Under the pieces are notes generated by a model. It made no database searches. It was not told where the DNA came from and saw only the letters and a program-made list of their open reading frames with translations. A stretch of 64,000 nt of DNA, taken from positions 1 to 64,000 of the forward strand of contig JACWDY010000001.1 of assembly GCA_014653835.1 (NCBI GenBank), written 5' to 3'. The DNA is from Pelagibacterales bacterium SAG-MED28. GTDB taxonomy: Bacteria; Pseudomonadota; Alphaproteobacteria; Pelagibacterales; Pelagibacteraceae. Below are positions 12,848 through 23,537 of this stretch, piece by piece. The position numbers were made by a program, and so were the translations under genes. The number at the start of each line of letters is the position of its first letter. Position 1 is the stretch's first letter.

Positions 12848-12892
12848 ACATCATTTATAGGGTTTTCCTTGTTTTAACTTCAAAATAAAATT

Positions 12893-13264
12893 ATGCCAAC
12901 GATTAATCAACTGATTAAAAAAAGTAGAGTTAAACCTGTTGCTAGAAATAAAGTTCCGGCATTAGAAAGACAGCCTTTAAAAAGAGGTGTCTGCGTTAAA
13001 GTTTATACAACAACACCTAAAAAACCAAATTCAGCATTAAGAAAAGTTGCTAGAGTTAGACTGTCAAATGGTTTTGAAGTGACAGCTTATATTCCTGGAG
13101 AAGGACATAATTTACAAGAGCACTCTGTAGTTTTACTTCGTGGTGGACGTGTTAAAGATTTACCGGGAGTTCGATACCATATTTTAAGAGGAAACCTAGA
13201 CACGCAAGGTGTAGCTAATCGTAAACAAAGAAGATCTTTATACGGAACAAAAAAACCCAAATAA
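12893..13264 (+). CDS. rpsL: 30S ribosomal protein S12
   Basis: [42 protein letters not shown]. Confidence 0.99.
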   Translation: MPTINQLIKKSRVKPVARNKVPALERQPLKRGVCVKVYTTTPKKPNSALRKVARVRLSNGFEVTAYIPGEGHNLQEHSVVLLRGGRVKDLPGVRYHILRGNLDTQGVANRKQRRSLYGTKKPK

Positions 13265-13267
13265 TTT

Positions 13268-13738
13268 ATGTCTAGAAAACGAAAAGCACCAGTAAGAAAA
13301 GTATATCCTGACCCAAAGTTTCACTCAGAAGTAGTTTCAAAATTTATTAATTCTATTATGTATGACGGAAAAAGGTCTACCGCTGAAAAAATTCTTTATG
13401 ATGCACTAGATAAGATTAAATCAAAAAATAACGAAGACCCATTAAAAATTTTTAATACTGCAATCAGCAATGTTAAACCTAATCTTGAATGCAGATCTAG
13501 AAGAGTTGGTGGTGCCACATATCAGGTTCCAGTAGAGGTTAAAGCAAAAAGAGGCCAAGCATTAGCGTTAAGATGGTTAATGGATGCAACACGAAAGAGA
13601 AAAAACAAAACAATGGCAGAAAAACTATATGCAGAAATTTTAGATGCTTCACAAAATAAAGGATCAGCAATTAAAAAAAGAGAAGATACACATAAGATGG
13701 CGGAGTCTAATAAAGCTTTTGCTCACTTTAGGTGGTAA
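13268..13738 (+). CDS. rpsG: 30S ribosomal protein S7
   Basis: [35 protein letters not shown]. Confidence 0.99.
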   Translation: MSRKRKAPVRKVYPDPKFHSEVVSKFINSIMYDGKRSTAEKILYDALDKIKSKNNEDPLKIFNTAISNVKPNLECRSRRVGGATYQVPVEVKAKRGQALALRWLMDATRKRKNKTMAEKLYAEILDASQNKGSAIKKREDTHKMAESNKAFAHFRW

Positions 13739-13744
13739 AAAATT

Positions 13745-15817
13745 ATGGCTAAATATACTTTAGATAAATATAGAAATATTGGTATCATGGCGCACATAGA
13801 TGCAGGTAAGACAACCACTACAGAAAGAATTCTATATTATACAGGCAAAAGCCATAAAATTGGTGAAGTACATGATGGCGCTGCAACGATGGACTGGATG
13901 GAACAAGAACAGGAAAGAGGCATTACTATTACTTCTGCTGCAACGACTTGCTTTTGGAGAGATCACAGAATTAACATAATAGATACACCTGGCCACGTAG
14001 ACTTTACAATTGAGGTTGAAAGATCCTTAAAAGTTTTAGACGGAGCTGTCTGCGTTTTTGACGGTGTTGCAGGTGTTGAGCCTCAATCTGAAACAGTTTG
14101 GAGACAAGCAGATAAATATAAAGTACCAAGAATATGTTTTGTAAATAAGCTCGATCGTACCGGCGCAGATTTTTATCGCTGTGTAGATATGATTAAAGAT
14201 CGACTTGGCTGTAAACCTCTAGTTTTACAATTACCTGTAGGCGCTGAGGCAGATTTAAAAGGTGTTGTTGATCTAGTTAAAATGAAAGCTATTATTTGGC
14301 AGAACGAAGATTTAGGCGCGAAATTTGATATTGTTGATATACCCGAAGATTTAAAAGAAAAAGCAAATACCTATAGAAAAGAATTAGTTGAAGCTGCAGT
14401 CGAGGAAGATGAAAAGCTTATGGAGGATTATCTTGAAGGCAAAGAACCTACAGAAACGGATCTAATTAAATGTATAAGAAAAGGAACTCTTGGTTTTAGC
14501 TTTGTTCCAATAACTACAGGATCTGCTTTTAAAAACAAAGGTGTTCAACCATTATTAGATGCTGTTATAGATTACCTTCCTAGCCCAAAAGATATTGGAT
14601 CTATAGAAGCTACTAAACTTAATTCTGAGGATAAATTAGAGATGAAATTTGATGATAACGAACCATTTTCGGCTTTAGCCTTTAAAGTTGCTAATGACCC
14701 ATTTGTTGGATCTTTAACATTTATAAGAATTTATTCAGGTAAAATAAAAGCTGGTACATCAGTATATAATTCGTCAAAAGAAAAAACCGAAAGAGTTGGA
14801 AGAATGCTTTTAATGCACGCTAATAGCAGAGAAGATATTAAAGAGGCAACAACTGGGGACATAGTAGCATTAGCTGGATTAAAACACACTATCACTGGAC
14901 ATACTTTATGTAACGAAAATAAGCCAATTTTACTTGAACCAATGGAATTTCCTGATCCTGTAATAGAAATAGCAGTTGAACCCAAGACTAAAGCAGACCA
15001 AGAAAAAATGGGCGAAGCTCTGGCCAGATTAGCTAAAGAGGACCCATCATTTAGAGTGACTTCAGATGAAGAGTCAGGACAAACAATCATTAAAGGTATG
15101 GGTGAATTACACTTGGATATTATCGTTGATAGAATGAAAAGAGAATTCAAAGTGGAGGCTAATGTTGGAGCTCCACAAGTTGCATACAGAGAAACAATAT
15201 TGGGATCGACAGAAATAACATATATTCACAAAAAACAAAGTGGTGGTTCAGGACAATTTGCTAAAGTTACTTTAAGCGTTGAGCCACTTGAACCAGGGAA
15301 GGGTAGAGAAGTTGAAAATAAAATTAAAGGTGGAGCAATTCCAAAAGAATTTATTCCCGGAGTTGAAAAAGGAGTTTTAAGTGTAGCAGAGAGTGGAATA
15401 TTAGCTGGTTTTCCTGTAATCGATTACAAAGTTACTATTTTAGACGGCTTACATCATGATGTTGACTCAAGTGTTTTAGCCTTCGAAATTGCTTCAAGAA
15501 TGTGTTTCAGAGAAGCTTGCCAAAAAGCTACATTAAAACTTTTAGAGCCAATGATGAAGGTCGAGGTAGTTACGCCCGAAGATTTTATGGGTGATGTAAT
15601 TGGTGACTTAAATAGTAGGCGTGGTCAAGTAGCCTCAACAGAGGCAAGAGGTAATGCAACAGCTATTAACGCAACTGTTCCATTAGCTAATATGTTTGGT
15701 TACATAAACAATTTACGTTCTTCAACACAGGGTAGAGCTCAATATACAATGCAGTTTAGTCACTACGATAAAGTTCCGCAAAACGTTCAAGACGAAGTAA
15801 CAAAGAAATTAGCTTAA
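13745..15817 (+). CDS. fusA: Elongation factor G
   Basis: [24 protein letters not shown]; 690 aa. Confidence 0.99.
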   Translation: MAKYTLDKYRNIGIMAHIDAGKTTTTERILYYTGKSHKIGEVHDGAATMDWMEQEQERGITITSAATTCFWRDHRINIIDTPGHVDFTIEVERSLKVLDGAVCVFDGVAGVEPQSETVWRQADKYKVPRICFVNKLDRTGADFYRCVDMIKDRLGCKPLVLQLPVGAEADLKGVVDLVKMKAIIWQNEDLGAKFDIVDIPEDLKEKANTYRKELVEAAVEEDEKLMEDYLEGKEPTETDLIKCIRKGTLGFSFVPITTGSAFKNKGVQPLLDAVIDYLPSPKDIGSIEATKLNSEDKLEMKFDDNEPFSALAFKVANDPFVGSLTFIRIYSGKIKAGTSVYNSSKEKTERVGRMLLMHANSREDIKEATTGDIVALAGLKHTITGHTLCNENKPILLEPMEFPDPVIEIAVEPKTKADQEKMGEALARLAKEDPSFRVTSDEESGQTIIKGMGELHLDIIVDRMKREFKVEANVGAPQVAYRETILGSTEITYIHKKQSGGSGQFAKVTLSVEPLEPGKGREVENKIKGGAIPKEFIPGVEKGVLSVAESGILAGFPVIDYKVTILDGLHHDVDSSVLAFEIASRMCFREACQKATLKLLEPMMKVEVVTPEDFMGDVIGDLNSRRGQVASTEARGNATAINATVPLANMFGYINNLRSSTQGRAQYTMQFSHYDKVPQNVQDEVTKKLA

Positions 15818-15820
15818 TTT

Positions 15821-16129
15821 ATGGAAAATCAAAATATAAGAATACATTTAAAAGCTTATGATAATAAAATCCTTGATTTGTCTACTGAGGAAATTGTTAA
15901 TACAGCAAAAAGAACAGGCGCTCAAGTCAAAGGTCCAATACCATTACCAACAAGAATAGAAAGATATACAGTTTTAAGATCACCTCACATTGATAAGAAA
16001 AGTAGAGAACAGTTTGAGTCAAGAACCCACAAAAGATTAATAGATATTATAGAACCAACACCACAAACAGTCGAAGCGCTGATGAAATTAGATTTAGCCT
16101 CCGGTGTAGATATAGAGATAAAAATATAA
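15821..16129 (+). CDS. rpsJ: 30S ribosomal protein S10
   Basis: [40 protein letters not shown]. Confidence 0.98.
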   Translation: MENQNIRIHLKAYDNKILDLSTEEIVNTAKRTGAQVKGPIPLPTRIERYTVLRSPHIDKKSREQFESRTHKRLIDIIEPTPQTVEALMKLDLASGVDIEIKI

Positions 16130-16133
16130 ATTT

Positions 16134-16637
16134 ATGAGCATTGGATTGATAGGAACAAAAATAGGAATGACCAGAGAATTTATGGAAGGCGGTCAATCAG
16201 TTCCTGTAACAGTTATAAAAGTAGAAAAAGGAAGAGTTCTGGATGTAATATCTGAAGATAAAAGAGGTTATAGCGCAGTTAAACTCGGCTTTTTTAAACT
16301 TAAAAACTCAAAATTAACAAAACAAATGAAGGGATATTTTTCAAAGAAAAATACTGAGCCAAAAAAAATTCTTAAAGAATTTAGAGTTGAGAATAACGAT
16401 CAATATAAAGAGGGCAATGAATTAGGACTAGAGATTTTCAAAGATAAAAAATTTTTAGATGTAAGGTCAAAAACTATAGGAAAAGGATTTGCCGGTGTTA
16501 TGAAGAGATGGAATTTTGGTGGCTTGAGAGCGTCTCATGGTGTTTCTGTTTCGCACAGATCACATGGTTCAACTGGACAAAGACAAGATCCAGGAAAAGT
16601 ATTTAAAGGAAAAAAAAATGGCTGGTCATATGGGTGA
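16134..16637 (+). CDS. rplC: 50S ribosomal protein L3, N-terminal part; frame breaks at A9 run 16610-16618 and ends with out-of-frame tail NGWSYG
   Basis: [13 protein letters not shown] through [17 protein letters not shown], then non-homologous NGWSYG-stop. Confidence 0.93.
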   Translation: [167 protein letters not shown]

Positions 16638-16839
16638 TAAATTAAGAACTATGTTAAATTTAGAAATAGTTAAATCAGATTTAGAAAATAATTTATTATA
16701 TTTAAAAGGATCAATACCAGGCTCAAAGAATTCAACAGTACTTCTTAGAGAGTCTGTTAAAAAAGTAACTAGAAAAACTATTAAAGAAAAATATGAAGCA
16801 AAAGTTAAAGCAGTTGCTGCCAAGAAAGGAAAAAAATAA
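16618..16839 (+). CDS. rplC: 50S ribosomal protein L3, C-terminal part in the next frame ([39 protein letters not shown]...)
   Basis: Direct continuation of the conserved L3 motif KGKKMAGxMG; ATG at 16618 with AAAGGA upstream; ORF track lists this frame as 16537..16839. Confidence 0.9.
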   Translation: [73 protein letters not shown]

Positions 16840-17475
16840 ATGAAATTTCCTCTTTTGAGTATTGACGGGGCTAAATCAGAGTCAATAGAGATCTCTGATA
16901 AATTAGTTAAATTAAAAGTTAACTACAAATTAATTAAATTTGTTGTTGATTGGCAATTAAATCACGCAAAACCAAGAACAGCTAAAACAAAACAAAGAAA
17001 TGAGATAAAAGGTTCTACAAAAAAGATTGTTCCTCAAAAAGGGGGTGGTGGAGCTAGACACGCTAGTAAAAAAGCTCCATTATTTGTAGGGGGTGGTGTA
17101 GCGCATGGTCCTAAAGGCGCTGTATATAAGATAAAAAAGATAAATAAAAAAGTAAGAAAACTTGCTCTAGCTCAAACGTTATCTAAGAAAAATTTTGATA
17201 AAAATCTACACATCTTAGCTGATGTAAAAAAAGAGATTAAAAAAACAAAAGAATTTAATAAATTCTTAGAATTGAATAAACTAGCCAACGCATTAATAAT
17301 TTCTGATACAGACACAATGAAAAACATTAATAAGTCAGCTCGTAATATTAAAAATATAAAATTAATAAAAGATGAAGGAACTAATATTTATGATTTATTT
17401 AAATACAAAAATGTAATAATCACCTCTTCATCTGCAAAAAAAATACAAGAAAGAATTCTAAATGAAAAAAATTAA
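16840..17475 (+). CDS. rplD: 50S ribosomal protein L4
   Basis: KPRTAKTKQRNEIKGSTKK..QKGGGGARHASKKAPLFVGGGVAHGPK. Confidence 0.97.
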   Translation: MKFPLLSIDGAKSESIEISDKLVKLKVNYKLIKFVVDWQLNHAKPRTAKTKQRNEIKGSTKKIVPQKGGGGARHASKKAPLFVGGGVAHGPKGAVYKIKKINKKVRKLALAQTLSKKNFDKNLHILADVKKEIKKTKEFNKFLELNKLANALIISDTDTMKNINKSARNIKNIKLIKDEGTNIYDLFKYKNVIITSSSAKKIQERILNEKN

Positions 17476-17755
17476 CCATATAGACTCAATTAGAAATCCA
17501 ATTATTACTGAAAAGGCAACAATTTTATCAGATCAAAATAAGACTGTTTTTAAAGTTCACGAAAAAGCAAATAAAAAAACTATTAAAAAAAATATTGAAA
17601 AATTATTTAAAGTAGATGTAATAAAAGTGAATATCATAAATCAAAAATCAAAGCTTAAGATGAAACAGGGAAGAAAATCTATTAAAAGTGGATATAAAAA
17701 AGCAATAATAACTCTTAAAAAAGGTCAAAGTATAGATCTAACAACTGGAATTTAG
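17462..17755 (+). CDS. rplW: 50S ribosomal protein L23
   Basis: IRNPIITEKATIL, position after rplD. Confidence 0.95.
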   Translation: MKKINHIDSIRNPIITEKATILSDQNKTVFKVHEKANKKTIKKNIEKLFKVDVIKVNIINQKSKLKMKQGRKSIKSGYKKAIITLKKGQSIDLTTGI

Positions 17756-17756
17756 T

Positions 17757-18590
17757 ATGGCATTAAAATCATTTAAACCTTATACAAAAACTACTAGAGC
17801 CACAGTAATTGTAGACAAAAGTAGTTTATGGAAAGGTTCGTCTTACAAACCACTAACCAAAGGTCAACATATAACTGGCGGTAGAAATAATGCAGGGCGT
17901 ATCACTTCTAGACACATGGGAGGTGGTTCAAAACACAAATTTAGAATTATAGATTTTTTTAGAAAAAAGAAAAATATGAAGGCTGTTGTAGATAGGATTG
18001 AATATGATCCAAATAGAACAGCATACATTGCGTTAATTACATATGAAGATAAAGAAAAGGCCTACATCATTTCACCTCAAGGTCTAAAGATTGGAGATAC
18101 CATTGAGGCAGGAAAAAATGCAGAAATTAAAATTGGAAATTCATTAGAGCTAAAGGACATACCCCCAGGTACTTCTATTCACAACGTCGAGTTAATTCCA
18201 GGCAACGGTGGTAAACTTGCAAGGTCAGCTGGATCTTCAATAACTTTATCTGGTTACGATGGTGACTATGCTATATTAAAACTGTCATCAGGAGAGACAA
18301 GAAAAGTTAATAGTGCCTGCGTTGGAACAATTGGAATAGTTTCAAATCCTGATCAAAAAAATGTCAAAATTGGAAAAGCAGGAAGAAATAGATGGAGAGG
18401 AAAACGTCCTCAAACAAGAGGTGTTGCCATGAACCCCGTAGATCACCCTCATGGAGGGGGTGAAGGTAAAACTTCTGGCGGAAGAAGCCCAGTATCTCCG
18501 TGGGGACAGTCAGCGAAAGGTTTAAAGACAAGAAGACCTCAGAGAAGTGATAAACTTATTATAACTAGAAGAAAGAAAAGGAAAAAATAA
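17757..18590 (+). CDS. rplB: 50S ribosomal protein L2
   Basis: [45 protein letters not shown]. Confidence 0.99.
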   Translation: MALKSFKPYTKTTRATVIVDKSSLWKGSSYKPLTKGQHITGGRNNAGRITSRHMGGGSKHKFRIIDFFRKKKNMKAVVDRIEYDPNRTAYIALITYEDKEKAYIISPQGLKIGDTIEAGKNAEIKIGNSLELKDIPPGTSIHNVELIPGNGGKLARSAGSSITLSGYDGDYAILKLSSGETRKVNSACVGTIGIVSNPDQKNVKIGKAGRNRWRGKRPQTRGVAMNPVDHPHGGGEGKTSGGRSPVSPWGQSAKGLKTRRPQRSDKLIITRRKKRKK

Positions 18591-18904
18591 TGGCTAGATC
18601 TGTTTGGAAAGGACCATTTGTTCACCCAAGTTTATTAAAAAAAATCGATAAACTTAAAAATGAACCTAACAAGAAACCAATAAAGACTTGGTCAAGACAC
18701 TCGACAATAATTCCTGATTTTATAGGTCATAGTTTTATGATCCATAATGGGAAATCGTTTATTCCAATTACAGTATCGGAAGAAATGGTCGGACATAAGC
18801 TAGGAGAATTTGCACCTACAAGAACTTTTAAAGGTCATACACCAGCAGATAAAAAAGCAGCTGCTGTACCAGCGGCTAAACCAGCAGCAGGAGACAAAAA
18901 ATAA
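18590..18904 (+). CDS. rpsS: 30S ribosomal protein S19 with Ala/Lys-rich C-terminal tail
   Basis: [38 protein letters not shown]; tail [15 protein letters not shown]. Confidence 0.98.
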   Translation: MARSVWKGPFVHPSLLKKIDKLKNEPNKKPIKTWSRHSTIIPDFIGHSFMIHNGKSFIPITVSEEMVGHKLGEFAPTRTFKGHTPADKKAAAVPAAKPAAGDKK

Positions 18905-19272
18905 TGGAAAAAAATACATCTTTTGTTAAAGCAATAAATAAAAACGTAAGAACTAGCCCTAGAAAATTAGCTTTGGTATGTAATTTTATAAAAGGAAAAA
19001 AAGCAGATGTCGCTCTAAGAGACTTAGAGTTTTCAAGAAAAAAGATTGCAAAAGACGTTAGTAAAACAGTGAAGTCTGCTATATCAAATGCTGAAAATAA
19101 TTATCAATTGGATATAGACAACTTATTTGTCAAAGAGGCTTATGCAGGTAAATCACTTATTATGAAAAGATTTAGACCTAGAGCTAAAGGAAGAGCAAGT
19201 CCAATAAAAAAACCATTTAGTAGAATTACTATTATTCTAGAAGAAAAAAAAGAAAAAAAGGTGAGTAAATAA
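18904..19272 (+). CDS. rplV: 50S ribosomal protein L22
   Basis: [45 protein letters not shown]. Confidence 0.98.
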   Translation: MEKNTSFVKAINKNVRTSPRKLALVCNFIKGKKADVALRDLEFSRKKIAKDVSKTVKSAISNAENNYQLDIDNLFVKEAYAGKSLIMKRFRPRAKGRASPIKKPFSRITIILEEKKEKKVSK

Positions 19273-19958
19273 TGGGGCAAAAAATAAATCCAATAGGTCT
19301 AAGACTTGGGATTAATAGAGGTTGGGACTCAACATGGTTCGCTAAAAAAAAAGATTTTGGCAAATATTTAATCGAGGATTTTAAAATTAGAAAATATATA
19401 AAAAAAAATATTATTAACTCAGGTGTTTCAGAAATTATTATTGAACGTTCGTCCAAAAAATGTACAGTTTCAATACACACATCAAGGCCAGGATTTGTTA
19501 TAGGAAAAAAAGGTGCAGATATAGAAAAAATTAAAAAGAATATTATGAAGATTACTCAAAGTGATGTGACCGTAAATATAAAAGAGATTAAAAAACCAGA
19601 ATTAAATTCAAATTTAGTTGCTGAAAATATAGCTCAACAACTTGTAAAACGAATTGCATACAGGAGAGCCATGAAAAGAGCAATGCAATCTGCTATGAGA
19701 TTAAATGCTAGAGGAATTAAAGTAATGTTAAGTGGTAGATTAGCTGGTAATGAAATTGCTAGAACTGAATGGTTAAGAGAAGGAAGTATTCCTTCACACA
19801 CACTCAGAGCTGAAATTGATTATGGATTTGCAGAAGCACTTACAACATACGGAATTATTGGTGTTAAGGTTTGGATTTATAAGGGTGAATTAATGGCTAA
19901 AGATGTTGAAAAAGAAAAAAAAGAAAGGGTAAAAAATGCTACAGCCAGTCAGAACTAA
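19272..19958 (+). CDS. rpsC: 30S ribosomal protein S3
   Basis: [26 protein letters not shown] domain [16 protein letters not shown]. Confidence 0.99.
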   Translation: MGQKINPIGLRLGINRGWDSTWFAKKKDFGKYLIEDFKIRKYIKKNIINSGVSEIIIERSSKKCTVSIHTSRPGFVIGKKGADIEKIKKNIMKITQSDVTVNIKEIKKPELNSNLVAENIAQQLVKRIAYRRAMKRAMQSAMRLNARGIKVMLSGRLAGNEIARTEWLREGSIPSHTLRAEIDYGFAEALTTYGIIGVKVWIYKGELMAKDVEKEKKERVKNATASQN

Positions 19959-20340
19959 ATACAGGAAAGCATTTAAGGGAAGAATACACGGAAAAGCAGC
20001 TAGAGCTGTGAAACTAAATTATGGTCAGTTCGGTCTAAAAGCTGTTCAACCTGAGAGAATTATTGGTAAACAAATTGAAGCGGCGAGAGTAGCCTTAACA
20101 AGATATATGAAAAGAACAGGTAAAGTGTGGACAAGAATTTTTCCAAATATACCTGTATCAAAAAAACCTACAGAAGTGAGGATGGGAAAAGGAAAAGGAT
20201 CACCAGAGTATTACGCATGTCGTGTAAAACCAGGAAGAATTATTTTTGAGGTAGACGGTGTGAGTGAAGAAATAGCTAGAATAGCTTTATATAAAGCTTC
20301 TGCTAAATTACCAATAAAAACTAAATTTGTAAAAAGATAA
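19936..20340 (+). CDS. rplP: 50S ribosomal protein L16
   Basis: [19 protein letters not shown]; overlaps rpsC end by 23 nt. Confidence 0.98.
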   Translation: MLQPVRTKYRKAFKGRIHGKAARAVKLNYGQFGLKAVQPERIIGKQIEAARVALTRYMKRTGKVWTRIFPNIPVSKKPTEVRMGKGKGSPEYYACRVKPGRIIFEVDGVSEEIARIALYKASAKLPIKTKFVKR

Positions 20341-20528
20341 TGGCTAAAAAAAAAGAAGATAAAAAATTAACTAAAGACCAAGCAGAAAAAAAAGTCTTAA
20401 CATTAAAAAAAGATTTATTTAATATAAGATTTAAAAAAGTAAATAATCAGATAAATAATCCTGCACAATATAATGAAATTAAAAAAAGTATAGCTAGGCT
20501 ATATACACAAATAAAAAATTCAAAATGA
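20340..20528 (+). CDS. rpmC: 50S ribosomal protein L29
   Basis: Short Lys-rich helical protein between rplP and rpsQ. Confidence 0.9.
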   Translation: MAKKKEDKKLTKDQAEKKVLTLKKDLFNIRFKKVNNQINNPAQYNEIKKSIARLYTQIKNSK

Positions 20529-20752
20529 CAAAAAAAATACTAAAAGGAACTATAACGAGTGCAAAAAATGACAAGACAGTTGTTGTTGAAGTTACAAGAA
20601 AGTTTAAACACCCGTTCTATGAAAAAGTAATTAAAAGATCAAAAAAATATCACGCTCACGATGAAAAGAATAAATTTAAAGAAGGTGAAAAAGTTTCAAT
20701 AATTGAGTGTAAACCTTACTCAAAAAAGAAAACTTGGCAGGTTGTAGAATAA
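20525..20752 (+). CDS. rpsQ: 30S ribosomal protein S17
   Basis: [42 protein letters not shown]. Confidence 0.97.
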   Translation: MTKKILKGTITSAKNDKTVVVEVTRKFKHPFYEKVIKRSKKYHAHDEKNKFKEGEKVSIIECKPYSKKKTWQVVE

Positions 20753-21120
20753 TGATTCAAATTCAAACAGAGCTTACCGTTGCTGATAATACTGGAGCTA
20801 AAAGAGTAGAATGTATTAAAGTATTAGGTGGTTCAAAAAGAAGATATGCCTCAGTAGGCGACATAATCGTAATAAGTGTCAAAGATGCAATACCCAAAGG
20901 TAAAGTTAAAAAAGGCGCTGTTCATAAAGCTGTTGTTGTTAGAACAAGAAAAGAAATCTTCAGAGATGACGGTTCCAAAGTACAATTTGATAAAAATGCA
21001 GTCGTACTAACTGATGACAAAGGCGAACCTATTGGAACAAGAATATTTGGTCCTGTTACAAGAGAATTACGTACAAGAGGCCATATAAAAATCATATCCT
21101 TAGCACCGGAGGTACTCTAA
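20752..21120 (+). CDS. rplN: 50S ribosomal protein L14
   Basis: [39 protein letters not shown]; start moved from 20734 to ATG 20752. Confidence 0.98.
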   Translation: MIQIQTELTVADNTGAKRVECIKVLGGSKRRYASVGDIIVISVKDAIPKGKVKKGAVHKAVVVRTRKEIFRDDGSKVQFDKNAVVLTDDKGEPIGTRIFGPVTRELRTRGHIKIISLAPEVL

Positions 21121-21121
21121 A

Positions 21122-21373
21122 ATGGATTTAAAAAAAGGCAATCAAGTAAAAATTATTACTGGTAAGGACAGAGGTAAAACAGGTGAAATATTAGAAATTG
21201 ATAGAAAATTAAATAAAATTAAAATTAAATCTATTAATATGATTAAAAGGCATACTAAACCTACAAAGGAAAATAAAGGTGGAATTATTTCCAAAGAAAG
21301 TTTTATTCATCAATCAAATGTGAAGAATATTGATTTAAAAAAAGATGAAAAAAAAGGAGCTAGTAAAAAATAA
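21122..21373 (+). CDS. rplX: 50S ribosomal protein L24
   Basis: KOW motif GNQVKIITGKDRGKTGEILEID. Confidence 0.95.
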   Translation: MDLKKGNQVKIITGKDRGKTGEILEIDRKLNKIKIKSINMIKRHTKPTKENKGGIISKESFIHQSNVKNIDLKKDEKKGASKK

Positions 21374-21921
21374 TGCCAAGATTGAAAAATACTTACGAAA
21401 AAGAAATAATTTCGAAACTTATGAGCAAACTTTCTTTAAAGAATAAACATGATGTACCAAAAATTGATAAAATTATATTAAATATGGGCTTAGGCGAAGA
21501 CGCATCTGATGGGAAAAAACTTAAATCATGCGTAGATGACATGGCATTAATAACTGGACAAAAGCCGATTATTACAAAGTTTAAAAAATCTATCTCGAAC
21601 TTTAAAACAAGAAAGGGATCTAATGCAGGTATCAAAGTTACTTTAAGAGCTCAAAAAATGTATGAATTCATAGATAGATTAATTAATATAGCTTTACCAA
21701 GAATTAAAGACTTTAGAGGTTTATCATCTAAAGGAATAGACAGCTCTTATAATTATTCTTTCGGTATTAAGGAGCACATTGTTTTTCCTGAGGTAAATTT
21801 TGATAAAGTAGATAAGATTAGAGGATTAGATGTGACTATAGTTACATCAAGTAAAAGTAAAGAAGGGACATTAGAATTACTAAAAGAATTTAATTTCCCA
21901 TTAAATGAAAAGAAAAACTAA
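21373..21921 (+). CDS. rplE: 50S ribosomal protein L5
   Basis: PKIDKIILNMGLGE, GLSSKGIDSSYNYSFGIKEHIVFPEV. Confidence 0.98.
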   Translation: MPRLKNTYEKEIISKLMSKLSLKNKHDVPKIDKIILNMGLGEDASDGKKLKSCVDDMALITGQKPIITKFKKSISNFKTRKGSNAGIKVTLRAQKMYEFIDRLINIALPRIKDFRGLSSKGIDSSYNYSFGIKEHIVFPEVNFDKVDKIRGLDVTIVTSSKSKEGTLELLKEFNFPLNEKKN

Positions 21922-21929
21922 GGAATAAA

Positions 21930-22235
21930 ATGGCTAAAACTAGTGCAGTACAGAAGAATTTAAAAAGAATAAAATTAGTAAAAAAGTACAGAAAAAAAAG
22001 AGCTGCTTTAAAAAAAATTATAAATAATAAAAAATTGGAATTAGCTGAAAGATTTGAAGCACAATTAAAATTAAATAAATTACCAAAAAATTCTGCAAAA
22101 ATTAGAATTAGAAATAGATGTGAGGTGTCTGGTAGACCTCATGGAGTTTATAGAAAATTAAAAATATCAAGAATTGCCCTAAGAGATATGGCTTCTGCAG
22201 GCAAAATTCCTGGTATAACTAAATCAAGTTGGTAG
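21930..22235 (+). CDS. rpsN: 30S ribosomal protein S14 (zinc-independent long form)
   Basis: RIRNRCEVSGRPHGVYRKLKISRIALRDMASAGKIPG. Confidence 0.98.
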   Translation: MAKTSAVQKNLKRIKLVKKYRKKRAALKKIINNKKLELAERFEAQLKLNKLPKNSAKIRIRNRCEVSGRPHGVYRKLKISRIALRDMASAGKIPGITKSSW

Positions 22236-22242
22236 GAGAAAA

Positions 22243-22641
22243 ATGACATTTACAGACCCAATAGGAGATATGTTTTCAAGAATAAGAAATGGCCAGATGA
22301 GATCGCTAAATTCAGTTGAAATACCCTCATCAAATTTTAGAAAAAATATTTTAGAAATACTCAAGAACGAAGGGTATATTAAAGATTATTTTATTGAAAA
22401 AACAGAAAATAACAAAACGAGTTTGAAAATTTCTCTCAAATATTATGAAGGTGATCCTGTCATAAAAGAGATTAAAAGAATATCTAAACCTGGAAGAAGA
22501 GTTTATTCTAGAGCAACAAGTATCCCAAGAGTAATGAATGGCTTGGGTCTAGCAATTTTATCTACACCAAAAGGTGTTATGAGTGACGTTGAAGCTAGGA
22601 AGAAAAATATAGGTGGCGAAATAATTTGTAGGGTATTTTAA
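22243..22641 (+). CDS. rpsH: 30S ribosomal protein S8
   Basis: TDPIGDMFSRIRNGQ, ISKPGRRVYSRATSIPRVMNGLGLAILSTPKGVM. Confidence 0.98.
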   Translation: MTFTDPIGDMFSRIRNGQMRSLNSVEIPSSNFRKNILEILKNEGYIKDYFIEKTENNKTSLKISLKYYEGDPVIKEIKRISKPGRRVYSRATSIPRVMNGLGLAILSTPKGVMSDVEARKKNIGGEIICRVF

Positions 22642-23183
22642 TGTCTAAAATAGGAAAAAAAAACATTGTGATTCCAAAAGATGCTTCAATAAAAATTGAG
22701 GGATCAAACTTAACTATTTCTGGTCCCAAGGGAACAAAAAAATTAACTATTAATGATAAAATTTTTTCATCAACACAAAATGAAAATGAATTTCAAATTA
22801 ACCCATTAGAAAAAAAAATAGATAAAGAAACATCTGTTATGTGGGGTACATACAGAAGTTTAGTTAATAACGCAGTTATGGGCGTTTCCACTGGTCATGA
22901 AAAAATACTAGAAATTAGCGGAGTAGGTTTTAGGGCTAATTTAAAAGGAGAAGTTTTGAATTTACAAATTGGATTTAGTCATGATGTAAATTTCAAAATT
23001 CCAAAGGAGATCAAAATAATAGTTGAAAAACAAACAATAATTAAGATCAACGGAGTTGATAAAGAGTTAGTATCTAAAGTCGCTGCAGATATTAAAAATT
23101 TGAAGCCAGTAGAACCTTATAAAGCAAAAGGTATAAAAGAAAGAGGTCAATTCATTTTAAGAAAAGAAGGTAAAAAAAAATAA
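22641..23183 (+). CDS. rplF: 50S ribosomal protein L6
   Basis: MSKIGKKNIVIPKD, EPYKAKGIKERGQFILRKEGKKK. Confidence 0.98.
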   Translation: MSKIGKKNIVIPKDASIKIEGSNLTISGPKGTKKLTINDKIFSSTQNENEFQINPLEKKIDKETSVMWGTYRSLVNNAVMGVSTGHEKILEISGVGFRANLKGEVLNLQIGFSHDVNFKIPKEIKIIVEKQTIIKINGVDKELVSKVAADIKNLKPVEPYKAKGIKERGQFILRKEGKKK

Positions 23184-23536
23184 TGAAAAAAATTAACAAT
23201 AAAATAAAAAGAAAATTAAGAAATAGGAAAAAATTAAAAAGTGTAAATGTTAATAGATACAGAATATCTGTAACCAAATCATTAAATAATCTATTTGCGC
23301 AAATAATTGATGATAAACAAAAAAAAACTTTAGTTTCTGCTTCATCAATTGAGAAGGAAATTAAATCAAAAAAAGTAAAAAAGATTGAAAAATCAAGTCT
23401 GATAGGGGAAATATTAGCTAAGAGAGCTAAGGACAAAAATATTAATGAAGTATATTTTGATAGAGGTGAATATAAATATCACGGTAGAGTTAAGATATTC
23501 GCAGAAACTCTAAGAAAGAATGGATTAAAATTTTAA
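23183..23536 (+). CDS. rplR: 50S ribosomal protein L18
   Basis: [47 protein letters not shown]. Confidence 0.97.
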   Translation: MKKINNKIKRKLRNRKKLKSVNVNRYRISVTKSLNNLFAQIIDDKQKKTLVSASSIEKEIKSKKVKKIEKSSLIGEILAKRAKDKNINEVYFDRGEYKYHGRVKIFAETLRKNGLKF

Positions 23537-23537
23537 T

